Assembly: GCF_964355755.1 (NCBI RefSeq)
Contig: NC_092671.1
Span: 11,793,001-11,857,000, forward strand
DNA length: 64,000 nucleotides
Source of the DNA: Antedon mediterranea
Lineage: Eukaryota; Echinodermata; Crinoidea; Comatulida; Antedonidae
Reading direction: 5' to 3'
The notes beneath the pieces were generated by a model. The model ran no database searches, was not told the origin of the DNA, and saw only the letters and a list, made by a program, of their open reading frames with translations. The position numbers were made by a program, and so were the translations under genes. Each line of letters starts with the position of its first letter. The first letter of the stretch is position 1. This document shows, one piece after another, positions 13,294-26,732 of the stretch.

Positions 13294-14897
13294 CTAGACA
13301 TGTAACTCGTCACTTTGACGAGTTTGGTTATCCGCCGCGCAAGTGGTGCAACATTAACATTAAGGAGATAGGTTGAGGACAAAAGGAAGTGTTCACGTTG
13401 GCATTATGACCTGAACTGAAGAATATGATATGTTGTTATTGCTGAATTTTATTATTTAAATTCATATATAGTATACACAGTATAATCTGTATCCATATCA
13501 CATACAGCTCAGTGACATACAGTGTAGAATAGGTGAAATTACGGGACCCGCTTTTTATTGCAATTTTTAACATGTTGACGGTTTTAAAATGAAACGCGAA
13601 GGTAGCAATTCCGAAAGGAAATTATCTCAGCAACAACGTATTAGCGTGTAGAAGAAATTTGAATACGTGAAATATTGATGCGCGCTTTTTTAAATGTAAT
13701 GAATTATGACGCAAAAGATGAAAATACGACCTTTTTTATTTAACTGGCCATATGATGACGTCACAACATCCGATGGGCAACATTTTTACATAATTTCGTA
13801 TCTACAATCCAATAGCTTCCAGAAAAAGTTTTAATCGTGATTATCACATTTTATTCTTACGAGCTATAACAGATTAAAATTTACTGTAAAGATGAAATTG
13901 ATGCCACACGTGATTTAAATATTTAGGCATGATGACGTCAAAAAAATTAAAATATTTTTAACTCATGCGAAAGATAGTTGATTGACCTAGACAATATCAA
14001 AATCGGGGTGAAAATGGAAAACGAATAAGTGGAGATGCGCTCTATTCAATGTGATGAGCTATGACGAAAGATACAAAAATCCTAAATTTTATATTCGCGT
14101 GGCCATACGATGACGTCACAATGTCCGGTTAGCCATATTAATACCTGATCCGATACCTACAACTCATCTACTTCCAGAATATGTCATCCACAAAAAGTTG
14201 ACCGTCTAGTTTAGAAATTACAACTGTTTAAAAAAAGGCATATTTTAAACGAATTTTTTAACCTTTTCATAAAAAACGCGCGCAAATTGTCCAATTCGAC
14301 GTGCTCGTATGACGTATCTTTAAGTCGAAATTGTTTAAAATTTGGTAAAATTACTAGAAAAGGCTGGAAAAACATAAATCACGCGAAAAAAATACGTTTT
14401 CAATGCTACGTGCGCACCGCACACGTAAAAATGTGCGCACACGTGGGAATTTTTGACATGCTTAAAACGACATGAAACGCGTAGAAAGTTGATTATAAAT
14501 TAATTTTGCGCATTTTGAAATTTTAAATGCGCGTGCGCGCGTAACTTTGTGTAAAACACGCAATTTTTTTTCAACAGAAAGTTAGCGCATGATATAAATT
14601 GCAAAGTTTCACTTTAAAATGTTATTTGGTTTTCGACATATGTTAAATACGAGAAAATCGTTAAATCGCGCGTACGTCACGTTGCGCAATTGTAAACATC
14701 ATGAAAAGCTTCGCTTGACGACGTTACATAAATGTCAAAATGTTAACATAGTTAACAAAATGTTATGTTTGCAAGTTTTAGAGAAAAGCGTTACACAAAA
14801 ATCATACAGAAAGAAAGAAGATTAAGAAAAAGATGTTGATGATTTCGTACAATCACAAGAGGTTATCCTGCAACTTCGTTGCGGATAACCAAAAAAA
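13294..14897 (+). repeat. Array unit 10, 1604 bp, one cassette
   Basis: TTTGG start. Carries an extra ACATACAGCTCAGTG stretch in the lead. One GATTTCGTAC cassette, then AAAAAA, before the junction of the following short unit. Confidence 0.9.
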
Positions 14898-16050
14898 CTA
14901 GATTTGAACTCGTCACTACGGACGAGTTAGGTTATCCGCATCGCAAAACCCACGCGCATGACACCTAAGTTAGAATATTGCGCGCAGAAAAACGATTATG
15001 CCATTGAAAAAATGTTAGTGAGCCCTCTATTTTGTGTCGCGTCTAAGTGTGTACGGTATACACTATATACTGTATACGTACTACATACAGTGCAGAATAG
15101 GTGAAAATAAGTGACCAAAGTTATTGACGCATTTGAACATGATGACGTCATCACAATTTTAAAAATGGTGAATCATGCGAAAGATAATTGATTGATCTAG
15201 ACAATATAAAAAAATTGAGTGAAATGGAATACAGATAAGTGGAGATGCGCTCTATTAAATTTGACGAGCTATGACAAAAGAGAAAAAAATCCTATATTTT
15301 ATATTCGGGTGGCCATACGATGATGTCACAATGTCCGGTTAGCCATATCAATGCATGATTCGAGAAAAACAACTCATCTACTTCCAGAATATGTAATTTT
15401 AAAAAAGTTCACCACGTAGTTTAGAATTTATGACTGTTTAAAAAAAGGTCTAATTTTGACGATTTTTTGAAGTTTTTCATCAAAAACACGCGCAAATTAT
15501 CCAATTCTACGTGCTCGTGTGACGTGATTTTCAGTCGAAATTGATTGAAAATTCATAAATTTACTAGAAAAGGCTGAAAAAACAAAAATCAAGCAAAAAA
15601 AAGATGTTTTTGCGCTACGTGCGCACGCGCGCGTAAAAAAATTGCGCACGCGTGGGAATTTTTGAAATGCTCAAAATGACATGAAACGCATAGAAAGTTG
15701 ATTAGAAATTGATTTTTCGCATTTTGAAATTTCAAACGCGCATGCGCGCGTAACTTTTTGTGAAACATGCCATTTTTAATCCATAAAAAGTTTGCGCATG
15801 ATCTCACTTAAATTTTCACAAAGTTTCAATACAAAACAACTTTTAGTTTTTATTCTATGATCAATCATTGAAATTCATGAAATCGCGCGTAACTTACACT
15901 GCGCAACTCCAAAATCGTCCAAAAGCTTGGCTGCACATCTACAGCTATAGGTCAACCTTATGACAAAGTTATACAATCTTATGTTGGCCACAAGATAGAG
16001 ATGTGCTGCGAACAAAATTCGGGGAAAGAAAGAAGAATAACATAGAAAAA
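14898..16050 (+). repeat. Array unit 11, shortest (1153 bp), one sub-repeat
   Basis: CTAGATTTG junction and TTAGGTTATCCGCATCGC start. It lacks one ~357-bp sub-repeat and has no cassette. Its TGACGTCA is mutated to TGATGTCA near 15321. Confidence 0.9.
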
Positions 16051-17202
16051 CTAGATTTGAACTCGTCACTACGGACGAGTTAGGTTATCCGCAGCGCAAA
16101 AGCCACGTGCACGTCGTACGTTAGAATATTGCGCGCAGATAAACGATGATGCCATTGAAACAATTTCAGTTTTCTCTCTATTTTGCGTCACGTCTAAGTA
16201 TATACGGTATACACTATATTATACTCTATACGTACTACATACAGTGCAGAATAGGTGAAAATAAGTGACCAAAGTTATTGACGCTTTTGGACATGATGAC
16301 GTCATCACAATTTTTAAACTAATGAATCATACGAAAGATAATTGATTGACTTAGACAATATAAAGAAATGGAGGGCAATGGAATACGGATAAGTCGAGAT
16401 GCGCTCTATTAAATGTGATGAGCTCTACGAAAGAGAAAAAAATCCTATATTTTATATTCGAGTGGCCATACGATGACGTCACAATGTCCGGTTAGCCATA
16501 TCGATGCATGATTTGATATTTACAACTCATCTACTTCCAGAATCTGAAATTTAAAAAATTTTCACCTCGGAGTTTAGAATCTATGACTTTTTAAAAAAAG
16601 GCATAATTTTCACGAATTTTTGAACTTTTTCATCAAAAACGCGCGCAAATTGTTCAATTCTACGTGCTCGTATGACGTGATTTTAAGTCCAAATTGTTTG
16701 AAAGTTGGTAAATTTACTAGAAAAGGCTGGAAAAACAAAAATCAAACAAAAAAAAGATGTTTTTGCGCTACGTGCGCACGCGCGCGTAAAAAAATTGCGC
16801 ATGCCTGGGAATTTTTGAAATGCTCAAAATGACATGAAACGCGTAGAAAGTTGATTAGAAGTTGATTTTTTGCATTTTGAAATTTTAAACGCGCGTGCGC
16901 GCGTAACTTCCTGTGAAACATGCCATTTTTAATCCATAGAAAGTTTGCGCTTGATATGACTTAAATGTTCACTAAGTTTCAATATAAAATGACTTTCGGT
17001 TTTTAATCTATGATCAATCATTTAAATTCATAAAACCGCGCGTAACTTACGCTGCGCAACTCAAAATTCATAAAAAAAAGTTTCTTGCACATCTACAGCT
17101 ACAGGGCAATCTTTTGACAAAGTTATACAATCATATGTTTGCCAGAGTTAGAGATACGCTGCGAACAAAATTCGTGGAAAGAAAGAAGAACATAGAAAAA
17201 AA

Positions 17203-17233
<31 letters not shown>

Positions 17234-17277
17234 GATCCTGACAATAACAAGGGGTTATCCGCCAAGTGCGGATAACC

Positions 17278-17308
<31 letters not shown>

Positions 17309-17489
17309 TCCTGACAATAACAAGGGGTTATCCGCCAAGTGCGGATAACCAAAAAAAAAAATATTGATCCACTACAATCACAAGGAGTTATCCGCTACTA
17401 AGCGGATAACTAAAAAGTTGATGATGATGATGATGATGATTTCGTACAATCACAAGAGGTTATCCTGCAACTTCGTTGCGGATAACCAA
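16051..17489 (+). repeat. Array unit 12, short body plus four stacked cassettes
   Basis: Has one sub-repeat. The body ends at about 17190 in a long A-run with few interruptions, then carries four hairpin cassettes of three types before the next junction. Confidence 0.9.
17197..17489 (+). repeat. Stack of four hairpin cassettes of three subfamilies
   Basis: Order: two GATCCTGACAATAACAAG cassettes (stem GGTTATCCGC/GCGGATAACC, loop CAAGT, each preceded by a long A-run), one GATCCACTAC cassette (stem AGTTATCCGC/GCGGATAACT), then a (GAT)n run and one GATTTCGTAC cassette (stem GGTTATCC/GGATAACC with a bulged T). The linker before each stem keeps the pattern GAT...ACAAT(A/C)ACAAG. These look like alternative element 3' ends added one after another. 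Confidence 0.8.
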
Positions 17490-19053
17490 CTAGACATGTA
17501 ACTCGTCACTTTGACGAGTTTGGTTATCCGCCGCGCAAGTGGTGCAACATTAACATTAAGGGGATAGGTTGAGGACAAAAGGAAGTGTTCACGTTGGCAT
17601 TATGACCTGAACTGAAGAATATGATATGTTGTTATTGCTGAATTTTATTGTTTAAATTCATATATAGTATACACAGTATAATCTGTATCCATATCACATA
17701 CAGTGTAGAATAGGTGAAATTACGGGACCCGCTATTTATTGCAATTTTTAACATGTTGACGGTTTTAAAATGAAACGCGAAGGTAGCAATTCCGAAAGGA
17801 AATTATCTCAGCAACAACGTCTTAGCGTGTAGAAGAAATTTGAATACGTGAAATATTGATGCGCGCTCTTTTAAATGTAATGAATTATGACGCAAAAGAT
17901 GAAAATACGACCTTTTTCATTTAACTGGCCATATGATGACGTCACAACATCCGATTGGCAACATTTTTACATAATTTCGTATCTACAATCCAATAGCTTC
18001 CAGAAAAAATTTTAATCGTGATTATCACATTTTATTCTTACGAGCTATAACAGATTAAAATTTACTGTAAAGATGAAATTAATGCCACACGTGATTTAAA
18101 TTTTTAGGCATGATGACGTCAAAAAAATTAAAATATTTTTAACTCATGTGAAAGATACTTGATTGACCTAGACAAAATCAAAATCGGGGTGAAAATGGAA
18201 AACGGATAAGTGGAGATGCGCTCTATTCAATGTGATGAGCTATGACGAAAGATACAAAAATCCTAAATTTTATATTCGCGTGGCCATACGATAACATCAC
18301 AATGTCCGGTTAGCCATATTAATACCTGATCCGATATCTACAACTCATCTACTTCCAGAATATGCCATCCACAAAAAGTTGACCGTCTAGTTTAGAAATT
18401 ATGCCTGTTTAAAAAAAGGCATATTTTAAACGAATTTTTTAACCTTTTCATAAAAAACGCGCGCAAATTGTCCAATTCGACGTGCTCGTATGACGTATCT
18501 TTAAGTCGAAATTGTTTAAAATTTGGTAAAATTACTAGAAAAGGCTGGAAAAACATAAATCACGCAAAAAAAGTACGTTTTCAATACTACGTGCGCACCG
18601 CACACGTAAAAATGTGCGCACGCGTGGGAATTTTTGACATGCTTAAAACGACATGAAACGCGTAGAAAGTTGATTATAAATTAATTTTGCGCATTTTTAA
18701 ATTTTAAATGCGCGTGCGCGCGTAACTTTGTGTAAAACACGCAATTTTTTTTCAACAGAAAGTTAGCGCATGATATAAATTAAACTTTTGCAAATTTTCA
18801 AGTGGAAATGTTATTTGGTTGTCGAGCTATGTTAAATACGACAAAATCGTTAAATCGCGCGTAAGTCACGTTGCGCAATTGTAAACGTCATGAAAAGCTT
18901 CGCTTGACGACGTTACGTAAATGTCAATATGTTAAGATAGTTACCGAAATGTTATGTTTGCGAGTTTTAGAGAAAAGCGTTACACAAAAATCATACAGAA
19001 TGATTTCGTACAATCACAAGAGGTTATCCTGCAACTTCGTTGCGGATAACCAA
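17490..19053 (+). repeat. Array unit 13, 1564 bp, one cassette
   Basis: The cassette follows CATACAGAATG directly, without the usual AAAGAAAGAAG purine stretch. Units at 19054, 28544 and 34833 share this fusion. Shares TTTTCAATACTACGTG with the unit at 34833. Confidence 0.9.
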
Positions 19054-20627
19054 CTAGACATGTAACTCGTCACTTTGACGAGTTTGGTTATCCGCCGCGC
19101 AAGTGGTGCAACATTAACATTAAGGGGATAGGTTGAGGACAAAAGGAAGTGTTCACGTTGGCATTATGACCTGAACTGAAGAATATGATATGTTGTTATT
19201 GCTGAATTTTATTATTTAAATTCATATATAGTATACACAGTATAATCTGTATCCATATCACATACAGTGTAGAATAGGTGAAATTACGGGACCCGCTATT
19301 TATTGCAATTTTTAACATGTTGACGGTTTTAAAATGAAACGCGAAGGTAGCAATTCCGAAAGGAAATTATCTCAGCAACAACGTATTAGCGTGTAGGAGA
19401 AATTTGAATACGTGAAATATTGATGCGCGCTCTTTTAAATGTAATGAATTATGACGCAAAAGATGAAAATACGACCTTTTTTATTTAACTGGCCATATGA
19501 TGACGTCACAACATCCGATTGGCAACATTTTTACATAATTTCGTATCTACAATCCAATAGCTTCCAGAAAAAGTTTTAATCGTGATTATCACATTTTATT
19601 TTTACGAGCTATAACAGATTAAAATTTACTGTAAAGATGAAATTGATGCCACACGTGATTTAAATGTTTAGGCATGATGACGTCAAAAAAATTAAAATAT
19701 TTTTAACTCATGCGAAAGATAGTTGATTGACCTAGACAATATCAAAATCGGGGTGAAAATGGAAAACGTATAAGTGGAGATGCGCTCTATTCAATGTGAT
19801 GAGCTATGACGAAAGATACAAAAATCCTAAATTTTATATTCGCGTGGCCATACGATGACGTCACAATGTCCGGTTAGTCATATTAATACCTGATCCGATA
19901 TCTACAACTCATCTACTTCTAGAATATGTCATCCACAAAAATTTGACCGTCTAGTTTAGAAATTACGACTGTTTAAAAAAAGGCATATTTTAAACGAATT
20001 TTTTAACCTTTTCATAAAAAACGCGCGCAAATTGTCCAATTCGACGTGCTCGTATGACGTATCTTTAAGTCGAAATTGTTTAAAATTTGGTAAAATTACT
20101 AGAAAAGGCTGGAAAAACATAAATCACGCGAAAAAAATACGTTTTCAATGCTACGTGCGCACCGCACACGTAAAAATTTGCGCACGCGTGGGAATTTTTG
20201 ACATGCTTAAAACGACATGAAACGCGTAGAAAGTTGATTAGAAATTAATTTTGCGCATTTTGAAATTTTAAATGCGCGTGTGCGCGTAACTTTGTGTAAA
20301 ACATGGAATTTTTTTTCAACAGAAAGTTAGCGCATGATATAAATTAAACTTTTGCAAAGTTTTAAATTGAAATGTTATTTGGTTGTCGAGCTATGTTAAA
20401 TACGACAAAATCGTTAAATCACGCGTAAGTCACGTTGCGCAATTGTAAACGTCATTAGAAGCTTCGCTTGACGACGTTACGTAAATGTCAATATGTTAAG
20501 ATAGTTACCGAAATGTTATGTTTGCGAGTTTTAGAGAAAAGCGTTACACAAAAATCATACAGAATGATTTCGTACAATCACAAGAGGTTATCCTGCAACT
20601 TCGTTGCGGATAACCAACTAGATTTAA
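19054..20627 (+). repeat. Array unit 14, 1574 bp, one cassette and hybrid junction
   Basis: After the cassette comes CTAGATTTAACTAGACATG (from 20618), so the two junction types lie side by side. Confidence 0.9.
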
Positions 20628-22151
20628 CTAGACATGTAACTCGTCACTTTGACGAGTTTGGTTATCCGCCGCGCAAGTGGTGCAACATTAACATTAAGGG
20701 GATAGGTTGAGGACAAAAGGAAGTTTTCACGTCGGCATTATGACCTGAACTGAAGAATATGATATATTATTATTGCTGAATTTTATTATTTAAATTCATA
20801 TATAGTATACACAGTATAATCTGTATCCATATCACATACAGTGACATACATAGAATTGGTGAAATTACGGGACCCGCTATTTATTGCAATTTTTAACATG
20901 TTGACGGTTTTAAAATGAAACGCAAAGGTAGCAATTCCGAAAGGAAATTATCTCAGCAACAACGTATTAGCGTGTAGAAGAAATTTGAATACGTGAAATA
21001 TTGATGCGCGCTCGTTTAAATGTAATGAATTATGACGCAAGAAATGAAAATACGACCTTTTTTATTTAACTGGCCATATGATGACGTCACAACATCCGAT
21101 TGGCAACATTTTTACATAATTTCGTATCTACAGTCCAATAGCTTCCAGAAAAAGTTTTAATCGTGATTATCACATTTTATTCTTACGTGCTATAACAGAT
21201 TAAAATTTACTGTAAAGATGAAATTGATGCCACACGTGATTTAAATTTTTAGGCATGATGACGTCAAAAAAATTAAAATATTTTTAACTCATGCGAAAGA
21301 TAGTTAATTGACCTAAACAATATCAAAATCGGGGTGAAAATGGAAAACGAATAAGTGGAGATGCGCTCTATTCAATGTGTAGAGCTATGACGAAAGATAC
21401 AAAAATCCTAAATTTTATATTCGCGTGGCCATACGATGACGTCACAATGTCCGGTTAGCCATATTAATACCTGATCCGATATCTACAACTCATCTACTTC
21501 CAGAATATGCCATCCACAAAAAGTTGACCGTCTAGTTTAGAAATTACGACTGTTTAAAAAAAGGCATATTTTAAACGAATTTTTTAACCTTTTCATAAAA
21601 AACGCGCGCAAATTGTCCAATTCGACGTGCTCGTATGACGTATCTTTAAGTCGAAATTGTTAAAAATTTGGTAAAATTACATGAAAAGGCTGGAAAAACA
21701 TAAATCGCGCGAAAAAAACACGTTTTCAATGCTACGTGCGCACCGCACACGTAAAAATGTGCGCACGCGTGGGAATTTTTGACATGCTTAAAACGACATG
21801 AAACGCATAGAAAGTTGATTATAAATTAGTTTCGCGCATTTTGAAATTTTAAATGCGCGTGCGCGCGTAACTTTGTTTAAAACACGCAATTTTTTTTCAA
21901 CAGAAAGTTAGCGCATGATATAAATTAAACTTTTGCAAAGTTTCACTTTAAAATGTTATTTGGTTTTCGACATATGTTAAATACGAGAAAATCGTTAAAT
22001 TGCGCGATTGTAAACATCATGAAAAGCTTCGCTTGACGACGTTACATAAATGTCAAAATGTTAACATAGTTAACAAAATGTTATGTTTGCAAGTTTTAGA
22101 GAAAAGCGTTACACAAAAATCATACAGAAAGAAAGAAGATTAAGAAAAAGA
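20628..22151 (+). repeat. Array unit 15, 1524 bp
   Basis: No cassette. Shares TTACATGAAAAGGCTGG and AATTAGTTTCGCGC with the unit at 26733. A short deletion near 22000 (TTAAATTGCGCGATTG) removes the CGCGTACGTCACG segment. Confidence 0.9.
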
Positions 22152-23673
22152 CTAGACATGTAACTCGTCACTTTGACGAGTTTGGTTATCCGCCGCGCAA
22201 GTGGTGCAACATTAACATTAAGGGGATAGGTTGAGGACAAAGGGAAGTGTTCACGTTGGCATTATGACCTGAACTGAAGAGTATGATATGTTGTTATTGC
22301 TGAACTTTATTATTTAAATTCATATATAGTATACACAGTATAATCTGTATCCATATCACATACAGTGTAGAATAGGTGAAATTACGGGACCCGCTATTTA
22401 TTGCAATTTTTAACATGTTGACGGTTTTAAAATGAAACGCGAAGGTAGCAATTGCGAAAGAAAATTATCTCAGCAACAACGTATTAACGTGTAGAAGAAA
22501 TTTGAATACGTGAAATATTGATGCGCGCTCTTTTAAATGTAATGAATTATGACGCAAAAGATGAAAATACGACCTTTTTTATTTAACTGGCCATATGATG
22601 ACGTCACAACATCCGATTGGCAACATTTTTACATAATTTCGTATCTACAATCCAATAGCTTCCAGAAAAAGTTTTAATCGTGATTATCACATTTTATTCT
22701 TACGAGCTATAACAGATTAAAATTTACTGTAAAGATGAAATTGATGCCACACGTGATTTAAATTTTTAGGCATGACGACGTCAAAAAAATAAAAATATTT
22801 TTAACTCATGCGAAAGATAGTTGATTGACCTAGACAATATCAAAATCAGGGTGAAAATGGAAAACGGATAAGTGGAGATGCGCTCTATTCAATGTGATGA
22901 GCTATGACGAAAGATACAAAAATCCTAAATTTTATATTCGCGTGGCCATACGATGACGTCACAATGTCCGGTTAGCCATATTAATACCTGATCCGACATC
23001 TACAACTCATCTACTTCCAGAATATGTCATCCACAAAAAGTTGACCGTCTAGTTTAGAAATTACGACTGTTTAAAAAAAGGCATATTTTAAACGAATTGT
23101 TTAACCTTTTCATAAAAAACGCGCGCAAATTGTCCAATTCGACGTGCTCGTATGACGTATCTTTAAGTCGAAATTGTTTAAAATTTGGTAAAATTACTAG
23201 AAAAGGCTGGAAAAACATAAATTACGCGAAAAAAATACGTTTTCAATGCTACGTGCGCACCGCACACGTAAAAATGTGCGCACGCGTGGGAATTTTTGAC
23301 ATGCTTAAAACGACATGAAACGCGTAGAAAGTTGATTATAAATTAATTTTGCGCAATTTGAAATTTTAAATGCGCGTGCGCGCGTAACTTTGTGTAAAAC
23401 ACGCAATTTTTTTTCAACAGAAAGTTAGCGCATGATATAAATTAAACTTTAGCAAAGTTTCACTTTAAAATGTTATTTGGTTTTCGACATATGTTAAATA
23501 CGAGAAAATCGTTAAATCGCGCGTACGTCACGTTGCGCAATTGTAAACGTCATGAAAAGCTTCGCATGACGACGTTACGTAAATGTCAAAATGTTAACAT
23601 AGTTAACGAAATGTTATGTTTACGAGTTTCAGAGAAAAGCGTTACACAAAAATCATACAGAAAGAAAGAAGAA
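22152..23673 (+). repeat. Array unit 16, 1522 bp
   Basis: Majority class without a cassette. Ends AAAGAAAGAAGAA. Confidence 0.9.
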
Positions 23674-25207
23674 CTAGACATGTAACTCGTCACTTTGACG
23701 AGTTTGGTTATCCGCCGCGCAAGTGGTGCAACATTAACATTAAGGGGATAGGTTGAGGACAAAAGGAAGTGTTCACGTTGGCATTATGATCTGAACTGAA
23801 GAATATGATATGTTGTTATTGCTGAATTTTATTATTTAAATTCATATATAGTATACACAGTATATTCTGTATCCATATCACATACAGTGACATACAGTGT
23901 AGAATAGGTGAAATTACGGGACCTGCTATTTATTGCAATTTTTAACATGTTGACGGTTTTAAAATAAAACGCGAAGGTAGCAATTCCGAAAGGAAATTAT
24001 CTCAGCAACAACGTATTAGCGTGTAGAAGAAATTTGAATACGTGAAATATTGATGCGCGCTCTTTTAAATGTAATGAATTATGACGCAAAAGATGAAAAT
24101 ACGACCTTTTTCATTTAACTGGCCATATGATGACGTCACAACATCCGATTGGCAACATTTTTACATAATTTCGTATCTACAATCCAATAGCTTCCAGAAA
24201 AAGTTTAATCGTGATTATCACATTTTATTCTTACGAGCTATAACAGATTAAAATTTACTGTAAAGATGAAATTGATGCCACACGTGATTTAAATTTTTAG
24301 GCATGATGACGTCAAAAAAATTAAAATATTTTTAACTCATGCGAAAGATAGTTGATTGACCTAGACAATATCAAAATCAGGGTGAAAATAGAAAACGAAT
24401 AGGTGGAGATGCGCTCTATTCAATGTGATGAGTTATGACGAAAGATACAAAAATCCTAAATTTTATATTCGCGTGGCCATACGATGACGTCACAATGTCC
24501 GGTTAGCCATATTAATACCTGATCCGATATCTACAACTCATCTACTTCCAGAATATGTCATCCACAAAAAGTTGACCGTCTAGTTTAGAAATTACGACTG
24601 TTTAAAAAAAGGCATATTTTAAACGAATTTTTTAACCTTTTCATAAAAAACGCGCGCAAATTGCCCAATTCGACGTGCTCGTATGACGTATCTTTAAGTC
24701 GAAATTGTTTAAAATTTGGTAAAATTGCTAGAAAAGGCTGGAAAAACATAAATCACGCGAAAAAAATACGTTTTCAATGCTACGTGCGCACCGCACACGT
24801 AAAAATGTGCGCACGCGTGGGAATTTTTGACATGCTTAAAACGACATAAAACGCGTAGAAAGTTGATTATAAATTAATTTTGCGCATTTTGAAATTTTAA
24901 ATATGCGTGCGCGCGTAACTTTGTGTAAAACACGCAATTTTTTTTCAACAGAAAGTTAGCGCATGATATAAATTAAACTTTTGCAAAGTTTCACTTTAAA
25001 ATGTTATTTGGTTTTCGACATATGTTAGATACGAGAAAATCGTTAAATCGCGCGTACGTCACGTTGCGCAATTGTAAACATCATGAAAAGCTTCGCTTGA
25101 CGACGTTACATAAATGTCAAAATGTTAACATAGTTACCGAAATGTTATGTTTGCGAATTTTAGAGAAAAGCGTTACACAAAAATCATACAGAAAGAAAGA
25201 AGAAGAA
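23674..25207 (+). repeat. Array unit 17, 1534 bp
   Basis: No cassette. Nearly identical to the unit at 36405, about 13 kb away (GGACCTGCTATT, TTAAAATAAAACGCG, GAATAGGTGGAG, TGTTAGATACGAG are private to the pair). Confidence 0.9.
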
Positions 25208-26732
25208 CTAGACATGTAACTCGTCACTTTGACGAGTTTGGTTATCCGCCGCGCAAGTGGTGCAACATTAACATTAAGGGGATAGGTTGAGGACAAAAGG
25301 AAGTGTTCACGTTGGCATTATGACCTGAACTGAAGAATATGATATGTTGTTATTGCGGAAATTTATTGTTTAAATTCATATATACTGTAGTATACACAGT
25401 ATAATCTGTATCCATATCACATACAGTGTAGAATAGGTGAAATTACGGGACCCGCTATTTATTGCAATTTTTAACATGTTGACGGTTTTAAAATGAAACG
25501 CGAAGGTAGCAATTCCGAAAGGAAATTATCTCAGCAACAACGTATTAGCGTGTAGAAGAAATTTGAATACGTGAAATATTGATGCGCGCTCTTTTAAATG
25601 TAATGAATTATGACGCAAAAGATGAAAATACGACCTTTTTCATTTAACTGGCCATATGATGACGTCACAACATCCAATTGGCAACATTTTTACATAATTT
25701 CGTATCTACAATCCAATAGCTTCCAGAAAAAGTTTTAATCGTGATTATCACATTTTATTCTTACGAGCTATAACAGATTAAAATTTACTGTAAAGATGAA
25801 ATTACTGCCACACGTGATTTTAATTTTTAGGCATGATGACGTCAAAAAAATTAAAATATTTTTAACTCATGCGAAAGATAGTTGATTGACCTAGACAATG
25901 TCAAAATCGGGGTGAAAATTGAAAACGGATAAGTGGATATGCGCTCTATTCAATGTGATGAGCTATGACAAAAGATACAAAAATCCTAAATTTTATATTC
26001 GCGTGGCCATACGATGACGTCACAATGTCCGGTTAGCCATATTAATACCTGATCCGATATCTACAACTCATCTACTTCCAGAATATCCCATCCACAAAAA
26101 GTTGACCGTCTAGTTTAGAAATTACGACTGTTTAAAAAAAGGCATATTTTAAACGAATTTTTTAACCTTTTCATAAAAAACGCGCACAAATTGTCCAATT
26201 CGACGTACTCGTATGACGTATCTTTAAGTCGAAATTGTTTAAAATTTGGTAAAATTACTAGAAAAGGCTGGAAAAACATAAATCGCGAAAAAAATACGTT
26301 TTCAATGCTACGTGCGTACCGCACACGTAAAAATGTGCGCACGCGTGGGAATTTTTGACATACTTAAAACGACCAGAAACGCGTAGAAAGTTGATTATAA
26401 ATTAATTTTGCGCATTTTGAAGTTTTAAATGCGCGTGCGCGCGTAACTTTGTGTAAAACACGCAATTTTTTTTCAACATAAAGTTAGCGCATGATATAAA
26501 TTAAACTTTTGCGAAGTTTCAAGTTGAAATGTTATTTGGTTTTCAACATATGTTAAATACGAGAAAAACGTTAAATCGCGCGTACGTCACGTTGCGCAAT
26601 TGCAAACATCATGAAAAGCTTCGCTTGACGACGTTACGTAAATGTCAATATGTTAAGATAGTTACCGAAATGTTATGTTTGCGAGTTTTAGAGAAAAGCG
26701 TTACACAAAAATCATACAGAAAGAAAGAAGAA
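25208..26732 (+). repeat. Array unit 18, 1525 bp
   Basis: No cassette. The lead carries ATATACTGTAGTATACAC, shared with the unit at 30109. The middle is shared with the unit at 5441, so this unit looks mosaic. Confidence 0.9.
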
